The position numbers were made by a program, and so were the translations under genes. From Halomonas sp. UBA3074 (lineage in GTDB: Bacteria; Pseudomonadota; Gammaproteobacteria; Pseudomonadales; Halomonadaceae), in assembly GCF_002366715.1 (NCBI RefSeq), contig NZ_DFBS01000036.1, forward strand, positions 1 through 64,000: a DNA stretch of 64,000 nt. The letters run 5' to 3'. Below are positions 26,464-34,119 of the stretch, piece by piece (the first letter of the stretch is position 1; each line of letters begins with the position of its first letter). Under the pieces are notes generated by a model. The model ran no database searches. It was not told the origin of the DNA and was given only the letters and a program-made list of their open reading frames with translations.

Positions 26464-26771
26464 GGGTACATCCCTCTTGAAAATCAGCTTTGATAGTTCG
26501 TTTTTAATGCAACAATGAAGCGTATCGGCTTTTAGCTTGGTTTTTTGTATAACAACTCTATTTTTTTATCGGCACAGCGCAAAAAAACTTTATGTTGTGC
26601 TGCGGGTGGGCGCTGAGCGCGCCGACGCTATGCTTTCTCTAGTGCTTGCTATAGCCCGCTTAATAGGCATAAGAATGGCGGCTTTTTGTGCATACGCCGC
26701 CCGGTTAGCATCTGATATGCTTCTTCGCCTTGCGGTGAACGAATTAACGCATAAAAGTGAGCGAGGCAAGC
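26464..26771. other. 308-base gap between flaG and the YcgR-HD-GYP gene
   Basis: This region separates two divergent genes. It holds the sigma-28 promoter for flaG (26566-26592) and a weaker second sigma-28-like -10 (GCCGATAC, minus strand, 26522-26529). The sequence AACGCATAAAAG at 26746-26757, just before the HD-GYP gene, resembles an FlhDC half-site. No additional gene could be supported. Confidence 0.5.
26566..26592 (-). promoter_or_regulatory. sigma-28 (FliA) promoter of flaG
   Basis: On the minus strand the sequence reads TAAA, 15 bases, GCCGATAA, a perfect match to the FliA consensus. It lies about 103 bases before the flaG ATG, giving a long 5' leader. Confidence 0.88.
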
Positions 26772-28460
26772 ATGGTAATCCAGCAGGATGAGTTTGAAAC
26801 AATAGCAAACACAACAGTGATCGAGTCTCTGCTGAATACGCTCATTGAAACCGGCGGTGTATCACTATGCCTTGCCAGTACGGATGCACGTCCAGAACCC
26901 GTTGTCTTGATGGAGCAGCATCTGAAACAAACCTTGGTGATGGATCTCTCCTCGGTTGATTATCTACTGCATCATTTACAGGCAGGTGCTGCCTTTTATT
27001 TGCGTGGCCAAGCGCAAGGCAAGGTGTTGAAAACTCCCCTTTTGCATTTGACGGAAACGCGCCATGCGGGGGGGCGTTTTTTGTGCTGCAGTGATTATCC
27101 TGCAACGTTAGACATACTTCAGCGCCGTGAATCCTTTCGTGCCGAGCTGCGTATGGGAATGGTGGTGACCGCTGTTTTGGGAAGCGGCGAGTCCCAAGTG
27201 GTGGGTGAATTGAAAGACCTTTCCCAGGAGGGCTGCCAGCTCGAGCTGCCCTTGGCGGCTAGCGGTCTGTTGGCGGAATCATCCAGCCCTCTCAAGCTGG
27301 CGTTTAATTTCCCGGATGGCACTTACTTTGAGGTGCTGGGCGGTGCCCGCCATCAGCAAGCCGATGCGGAACGCCACCTGCTGCGCGTTGGCTTTAACTT
27401 CGTTGAGTGCAGTGCTGAGCAAGAGCGACAGGTTTGGTATTTTGTTTGTGAAATTGAGCGTGAAGCCGCACGTTATAAAAAAGAGCAACAGGGTGATCGT
27501 CAGCCCTCTCCGCTGTTCTCAATGCCAAGCAAACGTGCTGGTGCCGATGAGCTGCTCGGTCGCCGAGATATTCAGCGCTACGCCACTCCGATGGCGCGTC
27601 GGTTGGTAAAAGTGGCGGCTTATTTGGATGCACAGCTCCTAGCGTTGCAGCAAGGCAGTGATATCGATGGGCGGCAACTCTCGCGTTATGCGGATCGCAT
27701 TTTGGAGCTCCATGGAGAGGATCGTGAAGCCTTACTGTTTGCCTCTCGGTGCTTGTTTCCTGAGCCTTTGGTGGTGCGTCATGGTATTGCGGTGGCTATT
27801 CATTTGCTTGATTTTGTGGGTAGCAGCATGCCGCGAGATTTGCGTAAAGCGATTGTCGCCAGTGGGCTTATCCATGATCTGGGCAAAGCACTGGTTCCTC
27901 AAGTGCTGTTCAAGGCCCCGCATTTTGAAGCCAGTCATCGAGCGGCGATTAGCGAACATGTTCACTTATTGTTGGATCGCTTACATAACTGCCAATGGCT
28001 GGCCCCGGCTATTGTCCAGGCGGTGATTGGAGGCATTAACGAGCGCCTGGATGGCAGCGGCTACCCTGGTGGCCTCAGTGGTAATGACCTTAACGAGCTC
28101 GCGAAAGCCAGTGCTGTGGTCGATGTGGTAGAAGCCATGCGGCGCGACCGGGCTGATCGACCCGCCAAAACGGCACAGCAAATTTACCGCCATTTGTTAC
28201 ACCACCCGCACCAATTTGATAGGCGTTGGATCAAGCGCTACATCGAACATTTCAAGGGCCTTCCCGTGGGCTCGCTGGCGCGTTTTTCCAGTCAGCAGCA
28301 GGGGTGGGTCTTACGTATCGATGCAAAAGGCAACCCCACCGAGGTTCTGCTTGCGCCACAAGCTGAACCTCCCATGCGGGATAATGTAGGTACAGTGGTG
28401 AGAGACAGCATTGTTGAGCGGCTCGGCCGATCCGTAGGAGAGGTAGCGGTTTCTACCTGA
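26772..28460 (+). CDS. YcgR/PilZ-HD-GYP fusion protein, possibly catalytically impaired
   Basis: This 562-residue protein has a YcgR-like N domain (about 1-115), a PilZ domain (about 117-228) with the c-di-GMP motifs RRESFR and DLSQEG, and an HD-GYP domain (about 330-500). YcgR proteins brake the motor when they bind c-di-GMP; HD-GYP domains degrade it. Histidines at 337, 368 (HDLGK) and 396 or 398 are present. The usual His-His-Glu before the GYP motif reads Ile-Asn-Glu (422-424), so two metal ligands are lost and activity is doubtful. The ATG has GAGG five bases upstream; a GTG at 26757 is an alternative. Confidence 0.85.
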   Translation: MVIQQDEFETIANTTVIESLLNTLIETGGVSLCLASTDARPEPVVLMEQHLKQTLVMDLSSVDYLLHHLQAGAAFYLRGQAQGKVLKTPLLHLTETRHAGGRFLCCSDYPATLDILQRRESFRAELRMGMVVTAVLGSGESQVVGELKDLSQEGCQLELPLAASGLLAESSSPLKLAFNFPDGTYFEVLGGARHQQADAERHLLRVGFNFVECSAEQERQVWYFVCEIEREAARYKKEQQGDRQPSPLFSMPSKRAGADELLGRRDIQRYATPMARRLVKVAAYLDAQLLALQQGSDIDGRQLSRYADRILELHGEDREALLFASRCLFPEPLVVRHGIAVAIHLLDFVGSSMPRDLRKAIVASGLIHDLGKALVPQVLFKAPHFEASHRAAISEHVHLLLDRLHNCQWLAPAIVQAVIGGINERLDGSGYPGGLSGNDLNELAKASAVVDVVEAMRRDRADRPAKTAQQIYRHLLHHPHQFDRRWIKRYIEHFKGLPVGSLARFSSQQQGWVLRIDAKGNPTEVLLAPQAEPPMRDNVGTVVRDSIVERLGRSVGEVAVST

Positions 28461-28534
28461 TAGAACGCGTAATGGGGATTGATGGGCAGTTAATGTTATG
28501 TACAGCGTTAGGCAAAAAAAGCCCTGTCAGACGT

Positions 28535-28561
28535 TAAAGTCGCTAAGGCCTGCGCCGATAG
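28535..28561 (+). promoter_or_regulatory. sigma-28 (FliA) promoter of fliS
   Basis: The sequence reads TAAA, 15 bases, GCCGATAG, 11 of 12 consensus positions. It lies in the 199-base gap before fliS, about 98 bases upstream of its ATG. It should make fliST (and possibly the genes behind them) late genes. Confidence 0.87.
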
Positions 28562-28608
28562 ATAACAGTAGTAGCGTGTAGTTCGCTGTTTAATAACTTT
28601 TAATTTTT

Positions 28609-28643
28609 CGTGGCTCCCCGCTTTAAGCGAGCAAAGAACCACG
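28609..28643 (+). other. hairpin in the fliS leader
   Basis: An outer arm CGTGG/CCACG encloses a small perfect hairpin CGCTT-T-AAGCG. It sits in the predicted 5' leader, two bases before the ribosome site ACAGGAG. It has no U-tract, so it is not a terminator. It could affect translation or message stability; this is inference only. Confidence 0.4.
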
Positions 28644-28659
28644 TACAGGAGTTCCGCTT

Positions 28660-29076
28660 ATGACTTACTCTCGCGGTGGCGCCGCCTATGGGCGTGGAGC
28701 TAACGCTTATGCGCGTGTCGGCGTAGAAAGCGGAGTGATGTCGGCAGACCCGCATCAGCTGATTGTGATGCTATTTGATGGCGCAAAAACCGCTATTCGT
28801 GCAGCCCGTATTCACATGCAGACGGGTAATACGGCTGAGAAAGGTAAGTCGATCACCAAAGCGCTGGATATCGTTAATAACGGTCTCGCCGCTGCGCTCG
28901 ACCAGGAAAAGGGTGGAGAAATTGCCGAGCGTTTAGCCTCTTTATATGACTATATTGCTCGACTGCTCTTGACGGCTAACCTGCGTAACGATGAAGAGAG
29001 CCTGAATCAGGCCGAACGCTTGCTTGATGATATTGGCTCAGCCTGGCGTGATATCGGTCAGCGGCAGAGCGCGTGA
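28660..29076 (+). CDS. fliS: FliS, flagellin chaperone
   Basis: FliS is 138 residues. The conserved start region VGVESGVMSADPHQLIVMLF, the phrase DGAKTAIRAARIHMQTGNTA and the later SLYDYIARLLLTANLRNDEE are diagnostic. FliS binds the flagellin C-terminus before export. The flagellin gene itself is not in the window. CAGGAG lies eight bases before the ATG, and a sigma-28 promoter lies upstream. It is followed four bases later by fliT. Confidence 0.96.
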   Translation: MTYSRGGAAYGRGANAYARVGVESGVMSADPHQLIVMLFDGAKTAIRAARIHMQTGNTAEKGKSITKALDIVNNGLAAALDQEKGGEIAERLASLYDYIARLLLTANLRNDEESLNQAERLLDDIGSAWRDIGQRQSA

Positions 29077-29080
29077 GGCA

Positions 29081-29494
29081 ATGATGTCAGCTTCTACAAC
29101 AGCTTGTGATCAAAATGCTCAACAGACGCTGCTTGCTAGCTATGAAGCGCTATTGAGCAGCGTTGAATATATGCATGAACTTGCCAATGCTGAACAGTGG
29201 GCGGAGCTCATTGAACAACGCACCAGCTATGTGGTGTTAGTGGAGCAGTTACGTGAGTTAGACGCAACGGTATTACTTGACCCTGCCGCTCAACAGCGTA
29301 AAGCAGAGTTACTTGAGAGCATACTTGAGCATGACGTTGATATTCGGCGCCGCTTAGTAGCACGTCGAGACGAGTTGGGAAAGCTGATTGGAGTGTCGCA
29401 ACGGCAGCGCGACCTGCATCGCGCTTACGCGCCCCAGCAGGGTGCGCTCTCCCCGTATGCCGCTGATGATGCTGATGCCAAGAGGTCGTCGTGA
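29081..29494 (+). CDS. fliT: FliT-like export chaperone
   Basis: This 137-residue helical protein starts with ATGATG just after the fliS stop, with GTGAGG upstream. It has the FliT-type pattern of a long helical bundle (LASYEALLSSVEYMHELANA, AEQWAELIEQRTSYVVLVEQ, RKAELLESILEHDVDIRRRL). In enterics FliT chaperones the filament cap FliD and antagonises FlhDC. FliD is absent here and FlhDC is encoded 1.7 kb downstream. The open frame extends 19 codons upstream into fliS, which is not used. The family is poorly conserved, so the call depends partly on position. Confidence 0.8.
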   Translation: MMSASTTACDQNAQQTLLASYEALLSSVEYMHELANAEQWAELIEQRTSYVVLVEQLRELDATVLLDPAAQQRKAELLESILEHDVDIRRRLVARRDELGKLIGVSQRQRDLHRAYAPQQGALSPYAADDADAKRSS

Positions 29495-30762
29495 GCGGCA
29501 TTACCCCCCTCATTGATACGCTCTTGCACCAAGTATTAGGGCGACAGGGAGAGGTATCGCTTCAGCGGGCATTGGATCAGCCTGTGAAACCAATACCGCA
29601 TGGCGAAGGGCCTCGTGCGGTGATGCGTGATGCAAATCTAGATGGTCGGCCACCGGCGTCCCCGCTGAATGATTTAAAGCGATTACCCCATCCACTTGAT
29701 GGGGGGAGAACGCTCCCGGGCGGTGAACCATTGCCGTCTTCACCGGGCTCTACTCAGACCCACTTTAGCCCCGCCGCCCGCACTATTGCAGATGTATTGT
29801 TGCGTTTTCCAGCGCCCCCCTCTGTCATGCGCCCCGAAGCACCTCTTGTCGCCGGTAATGAGGCGCCTGGGGCTAGTACCGTCGCGACGCGTTTGGAAGC
29901 CAGTATTCGCGATAGTGGGCTGTTTTATGAATCCCATTTAAAGCGCTGGTTTCAGGGCGAGGGGACTCGCCAACAGTTACTTAATGAGCCACAAATGCAG
30001 GCTGGACCACGGCCATTGGCCCCCTTGTTGCCCACGGGGCTGGTTGGTTCGCAGGCGTTGACGGGATTGGCGCCACTGGCGACCCCCAATGCCGCTGGGC
30101 AAGGGCTCGCTCTCTTACCTAACGTGCCGTTTGTACCCATCACTCATGAAAACAGCTTGGCGTCTCGGCAAGGTTTGCTCCCTGGGCAAGGTGTCGTTGC
30201 CAGCACGCCGCCCTCTGCTTCAGCGGCGGGATCCGTTTCAACGCCTCCTGCTGCTATGAACGGGGCAGTGCCTGAGAGTGTTCAAGCAAAAGCGGATCTG
30301 AGTCATGCAAGGGAAGTGACCGAGCTAATGGCTCAGCGCTCGACGCGAGACGTCGTCCACGAAAGCCTTCAAAGCCTAGTCCGCCAGCAACTTGAAATGC
30401 TGGTGATGCCGACTATTCGCTGGGAAGGAGATGTATGGGCGGGCATTTTCATGGCCTTGGTGATCAATTTACCGGCGCGTGAAGAGGGGCAGGAGAGTCG
30501 CCAGAAAGAGGGTGAGCCTGAGGGCGGGTGGCGCTCTGATATGCAGCTAAACGTTCCCAATCTTGGGGCGTTCAATGCTTCGCTGTGGCTCTATCGAAAC
30601 GTGCTAAGCATCGATTTTACTACTGAAAGCATGGCGGCTTATCAACGAATTGATGCGGGGTTGCCGGCCTTGGAAAAGCGCCTGGGCGCTTTAGATCTTC
30701 AAAAAGTGCAGCTTCGTGCACGCTATGTCGAAGCGGAGGTCGCCCATGACCACGTCGGGTGA
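29491..30762 (+). CDS. second FliK-like protein (Flg_hook domain)
   Basis: This 423-residue protein starts with a GTG that overlaps the fliT stop. The first 270 or so residues are Pro/Ala/Gly/Leu-rich and low in complexity. The C-terminal part (about 285-420) resembles the FliK C-domain: LEMLVMPTIRWEGDVWAGIF, DMQLNVPNLGAFNASLWLYR, IDFTTESMAAYQRIDAGLPA. The true fliK is at 18727-20040. Such a gene is usually paired with a lone FlhB C-terminal domain, as here. It could influence substrate switching, but that is untested. Confidence 0.75.
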   Translation: MSGITPLIDTLLHQVLGRQGEVSLQRALDQPVKPIPHGEGPRAVMRDANLDGRPPASPLNDLKRLPHPLDGGRTLPGGEPLPSSPGSTQTHFSPAARTIADVLLRFPAPPSVMRPEAPLVAGNEAPGASTVATRLEASIRDSGLFYESHLKRWFQGEGTRQQLLNEPQMQAGPRPLAPLLPTGLVGSQALTGLAPLATPNAAGQGLALLPNVPFVPITHENSLASRQGLLPGQGVVASTPPSASAAGSVSTPPAAMNGAVPESVQAKADLSHAREVTELMAQRSTRDVVHESLQSLVRQQLEMLVMPTIRWEGDVWAGIFMALVINLPAREEGQESRQKEGEPEGGWRSDMQLNVPNLGAFNASLWLYRNVLSIDFTTESMAAYQRIDAGLPALEKRLGALDLQKVQLRARYVEAEVAHDHVG

Positions 30763-31039
30763 GCGTCGTCGCCAAGCCGTGGCACTGGCTTATCAAGAGA
30801 ACGATAGAGCCCCTCGCGTTGTCGCGAAAGGCTATGGTGACTTAGCCGAGCGCATTATGGCAGAAGCTCAGCGCCAGGGTATTTATGTGCATGATGCGCC
30901 TGAACTGGTGGCGCTATTAATGCAGCTAGATTTGGATGCGGAAATCCCCGCAGGCCTTTACCAGATTGTCGCAGAACTCTTGGTGTGGGTGTTCGAATTG
31001 TCGGAAGAAGGGCTAAGTCATCGTGAAATGCCCGAGTAG
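30746..31039 (+). CDS. free-standing FlhB C-terminal domain protein (FhlB-like)
   Basis: This 97-residue soluble protein matches the part of FlhB behind its NPTH self-cleavage site: APRVVAKGYGDLAERIMAEA then GIYVHDAPELVALLMQLDLD and AEIPAGLYQIVAELLVWVFE. It has no membrane domain and no NPTH. The ATG (MTTSGERRR) lies inside the 3' end of the FliK-like gene and has GGAGGT five bases upstream. Proteins of this kind can substitute for the cleaved FlhB domain in some bacteria. Full-length flhB is at 45544-46710. Confidence 0.88.
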   Translation: MTTSGERRRQAVALAYQENDRAPRVVAKGYGDLAERIMAEAQRQGIYVHDAPELVALLMQLDLDAEIPAGLYQIVAELLVWVFELSEEGLSHREMPE

Positions 31040-31145
31040 CCAATTACAGACGTTGTATGTAACCATGACGATAGGTAATAAAAAGTCATTAATGGCGCCA
31101 GTACAATGGTCACAATATCGCGCCTGAGTCGTTTAATGGGACATC

Positions 31146-31478
31146 ATGAGTCAAACCAACTTTCTCGATGAAATTCAGGAAATAAATTTAGCGTATTTAC
31201 TTCTGGCGCAGCGCTTGCTTGATGAAGATCGTGAGGCCGCTATGTTTCGTTTGAAAATTGATAGCGAGGTTGCCGAGCTACTGGTTTCTCTCAATGCGCG
31301 TCAACTCACCAAATTGGCACGTACTAGCCAACTGCTGTGCCGGTTTAGCCAGACGAGTGCCGAGCGGCTGCGCCAGCTCACTGAGAATCCACGTGATCAG
31401 GGTTTGGCAGGACTACACGCTTCGCTACTGCTGGCGAGTGAATCTTTTGAGTCCATGCCCTCAGGAGAAGCGAAGTGA
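31146..31478 (+). CDS. flhD: FlhD, flagellar master regulator subunit
   Basis: FlhD is 110 residues. It matches the family throughout (LDEIQEINLAYLLLAQRLLD, AAMFRLKIDSEVAELLVSLN, LTKLARTSQLLCRF). The cysteine at residue 65 is at the same position as the E. coli inter-subunit disulfide. FlhD4C2 activates early flagellar promoters with sigma-70. The flhC start overlaps the flhD stop (ATGAG/GTGAG region), so the two are translationally coupled. The 106-base gap upstream may hold its promoter. Confidence 0.96.
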   Translation: MSQTNFLDEIQEINLAYLLLAQRLLDEDREAAMFRLKIDSEVAELLVSLNARQLTKLARTSQLLCRFSQTSAERLRQLTENPRDQGLAGLHASLLLASESFESMPSGEAK

Positions 31479-32017
31479 GCCAGAAAAGCTTGGTCGATGA
31501 AATGCACCAGGTGCAGTTGGCGATTGAGCTAATTGAGCTGGGGGCGCGCTTGCAGGTGCTGGAGACAGAAACGGAATTAAGCCGCACGCGTTTGATCAAG
31601 CTATACAAGGAAGTGCGGGGCATGTCGCCACCTAAAGGCATGCTACCGTTTTCCACTGACTGGTTTATAACGTGGCTACCTAATGTTCACTCGTCGCTAT
31701 TTTTCAATATGTATCTAAGCCTAAAAGAGGCGGCAGGGTGCGAGCGAATTGATGCTTTTGTCAAAGCTTACCGACTTTACGATGAGCAAATGGCATTGGA
31801 AAAGGTGGAGCCGGTACTGGGATTGACGCGCGCCTGGACGCTTGTACGGTTTTTTGAAAGCGACCTGCTGCAGCTCAATCAATGTACGCGCTGCACAGGA
31901 CAGTTCGTGGCTCATGCGCATAGCCCTGCTCAGCATTATGTGTGCGGTATCTGCCAACCTCCTTCAAGGGCGGGTAAAACACGTAAGGCACAGCAGGAAG
32001 ATAGTGAAAAATTGTAA
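31475..32017 (+). CDS. flhC: FlhC, flagellar master regulator subunit
   Basis: FlhC is 180 residues, starting with a GTG that overlaps the flhD stop. The four zinc cysteines are at 137, 140, 157 and 160 (CTRC ... CGIC), the same numbers as E. coli FlhC. Other conserved parts are GMLPFSTDWFITWLPNVHSS and the LTRAWTLVRFFESDLL segment. FlhC makes most DNA contacts in FlhD4C2. As in enterics it is followed by motAB and the che genes. Confidence 0.96.
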   Translation: MSQKSLVDEMHQVQLAIELIELGARLQVLETETELSRTRLIKLYKEVRGMSPPKGMLPFSTDWFITWLPNVHSSLFFNMYLSLKEAAGCERIDAFVKAYRLYDEQMALEKVEPVLGLTRAWTLVRFFESDLLQLNQCTRCTGQFVAHAHSPAQHYVCGICQPPSRAGKTRKAQQEDSEKL

Positions 32018-32272
32018 CAACACCAGCGAAGCCCATGCTAACGAGCGGTAGTTGAGGTATAAGACGTAATGCTGGTTGCTGAGTAACAATTAAACATGAG
32101 TTATCGGCGTAGATAGCTGTAAAAGCCGGTGATGCTTTTTCATTAAATGACAGCTTAGCCCTAGTATAATGGGGTTAGATTGTGCTTGGGATGGAACGTC
32201 GCTTAAACATCAGAACAGGTGGCTAAGTTTTGGTTCCCTTATTTAATACTGAATACCGCAAGGACCCTGCTT

Positions 32273-33142
32273 GTGCTGATACCTCTAGGCTATGTGATCG
32301 TATTGCTTTCTGTGTTTGGTGGCTATGTGTTGGCAGGCGGCAAGTTAGGGCCTCTCTATCAACCACTAGAGCTATTGATTATCGGAGGGGCTGGTGTTGG
32401 CGCATTCATTGCTGCCAACAACGGTAAGGCGATTAAGGCGACGTTTAAAATCCTGCCCAGGCTTAAACGGGCGAAAAAATATAACAAAGCGTTGTACATG
32501 GAGCTAATGGCGCTGCAGTACAAACTGCTGACCAAAATCCGTCGTGAAGGCATGCTAGGTATTGAGCGTGATATTGATAATCCTCAGGAGAGCCCGCTTT
32601 TCCAGGAGCATCCTACGGTGCTGTCAGATCCCCATATCATGAATTTCTTAACGGACTACCTGCGTCTTATGGTCAGTGGAGGTATGGAGCCGATGGAGAT
32701 TGATGAGCTGATGCTGCATGAGATTGAGGTCTTTGAGCAAGAGGCGCATATACCCATTGACGCCATCGCTAAAGTAGGCGATGCCATGCCCGCCTTTGGT
32801 ATTGTCGCGGCGGTCATGGGTGTCGTAAAAACGTTGACCTATGCAGATGCTACGCCGGCCCAAATGGGAGTCATGATTGGGCAGGCATTGGTGGGGACTT
32901 TTTTGGGTATCTTGCTGGGCTACGGGTTCATCAGCCCGCTGGCAAGTTATATCGATCGGCAGGCTAAAGAAGCAGAAAAAATGTTGCAGTGTATCCGTAT
33001 TACGCTGCTCGCCAGCCTGCATGGTTACGCACCTCAGTTAGCAGTAGAGTTTGGTCGCAAAGCGCTATTTGCTGCTGAACGTCCTACCTTCACCGAGCTA
33101 GAAGAGTATGTGAGGGATGCAAAAAAGGCCGGTAGCGCATGA
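32273..33142 (+). CDS. motA: MotA, stator ion-channel subunit
   Basis: MotA is 289 residues from a GTG start that has AAGGA eight bases upstream and aligns exactly with the E. coli N-terminus (MLIPLGYVIVLLSVFGGYVL here). An upstream GTG at 32219 would add 18 residues. Four membrane segments are expected; the last pair includes AFGIVAAVMGVVKTL and ALVGTFLGILLGYGFISPLA. MotA surrounds MotB and pushes FliG. The 255-base gap behind flhC includes TATAAT at 32165-32170, a possible sigma-70 -10 without a convincing -35. Confidence 0.96.
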   Translation: MLIPLGYVIVLLSVFGGYVLAGGKLGPLYQPLELLIIGGAGVGAFIAANNGKAIKATFKILPRLKRAKKYNKALYMELMALQYKLLTKIRREGMLGIERDIDNPQESPLFQEHPTVLSDPHIMNFLTDYLRLMVSGGMEPMEIDELMLHEIEVFEQEAHIPIDAIAKVGDAMPAFGIVAAVMGVVKTLTYADATPAQMGVMIGQALVGTFLGILLGYGFISPLASYIDRQAKEAEKMLQCIRITLLASLHGYAPQLAVEFGRKALFAAERPTFTELEEYVRDAKKAGSA

Positions 33143-34065
33143 GCAAGGGTGGTGACAAGCGTCCTATCGTTATTAGACGCAAAAAAGTCGTTCACGCTCA
33201 CCATGGTGGGGCTTGGAAAATTGCTCTAGCGGATTTCATGACCGCTTTAATGGCCTTTTTTTTAGTGCTATGGCTGTTGAGTGTTTCTAGTGAAGAGACG
33301 CGCAGGGGGGTGGCCGAATACTTCAGCACACCTCTCGTCACCGCTATGACAGGAGGTGATCGCTCTGGTAGTACGAGTGTCATTCCTGGCGGCGGCCCTG
33401 ATCCGACCCATAGTGATGGAGAACGAGCACGCATTGATACGTTACAGCGTACTCGCCCGAGCTCAGAGGATCAGCGCAGGTTAAGAAACGTTCAGCAGCG
33501 TATTGAGCGGGCGATTGAGCGGGACCCCGAGCTTCGCCAACTGCGCAACCAAATGCGCTTTGACATGACTCGCGAGGGTCTTCGCATACAGCTGTTAGAT
33601 ACCGATCAACGGCCCATGTTTGAGTTAGGTAGTGACCAGGTAGCGCCTTACATGCGCAGTCTGCTTCGTACCATCGCGCCTCTGCTCAACGAGCTGCCCA
33701 ATGAACTCAGTATCAGCGGTCATACCGACAGTGTTCCCTATGCGGGAGGCTATCGCGGCTATAGCAACTGGGAACTTTCCAACGACCGGGCTAATGCTTC
33801 GCGTCGTGAGCTTATTGCGGGTGGGTTTGATCCAGATCAGTTACTGCGTGTTTCGGGCTTTGCAGACCGTGTACTGTTGCCGGAGACTGAGCCAACAGAC
33901 CCTATTAATCGCCGGATAGAGTTGGTGGTGCTGCTGCCCGAAATAGCGGAAGCGATCCTTAATCCAACCATTATGAACGCTGAGGCTTCACGGCCAGACG
34001 CTGCAGTTGAGGCGTTAAAAGAATTACCACAACAAGACGAGCCTCAGGCACAAGCAATAGAGTGA
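33139..34065 (+). CDS. motB: MotB, stator subunit with peptidoglycan anchor
   Basis: MotB is 308 residues. A single membrane helix (about 28-48) carries the ion-binding aspartate at D32 (ALADFMTALMAFFLVLWLL), as in E. coli. The periplasmic OmpA-like domain (about 150-270) has SISGHTDSVPY and YSNWELSNDRANASRRELI. It anchors the stator to the cell wall. The gene overlaps motA by 4 bases. The sequence around D32 is of the proton type, though ion choice cannot be proven from it. Confidence 0.95.
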   Translation: MSKGGDKRPIVIRRKKVVHAHHGGAWKIALADFMTALMAFFLVLWLLSVSSEETRRGVAEYFSTPLVTAMTGGDRSGSTSVIPGGGPDPTHSDGERARIDTLQRTRPSSEDQRRLRNVQQRIERAIERDPELRQLRNQMRFDMTREGLRIQLLDTDQRPMFELGSDQVAPYMRSLLRTIAPLLNELPNELSISGHTDSVPYAGGYRGYSNWELSNDRANASRRELIAGGFDPDQLLRVSGFADRVLLPETEPTDPINRRIELVVLLPEIAEAILNPTIMNAEASRPDAAVEALKELPQQDEPQAQAIE

Positions 34066-34119
34066 CCTGAACCTGTCATAGCCTTTCATAAAAAAGCGAC
34101 GTTAAGGGTGGAGCGGTGA

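Noticed and set aside
26522..26529. Second sigma-28-like -10 (GCCGATAC, minus strand) before flaG
   Set aside because: Its -35 at the proper distance is ACAA, a weak match, and a perfect promoter lies just upstream.
32101..32108. GCCGATAA on the minus strand in the flhC-motA gap
   Set aside because: No TAAA at the right spacing, and it would read back into flhC.
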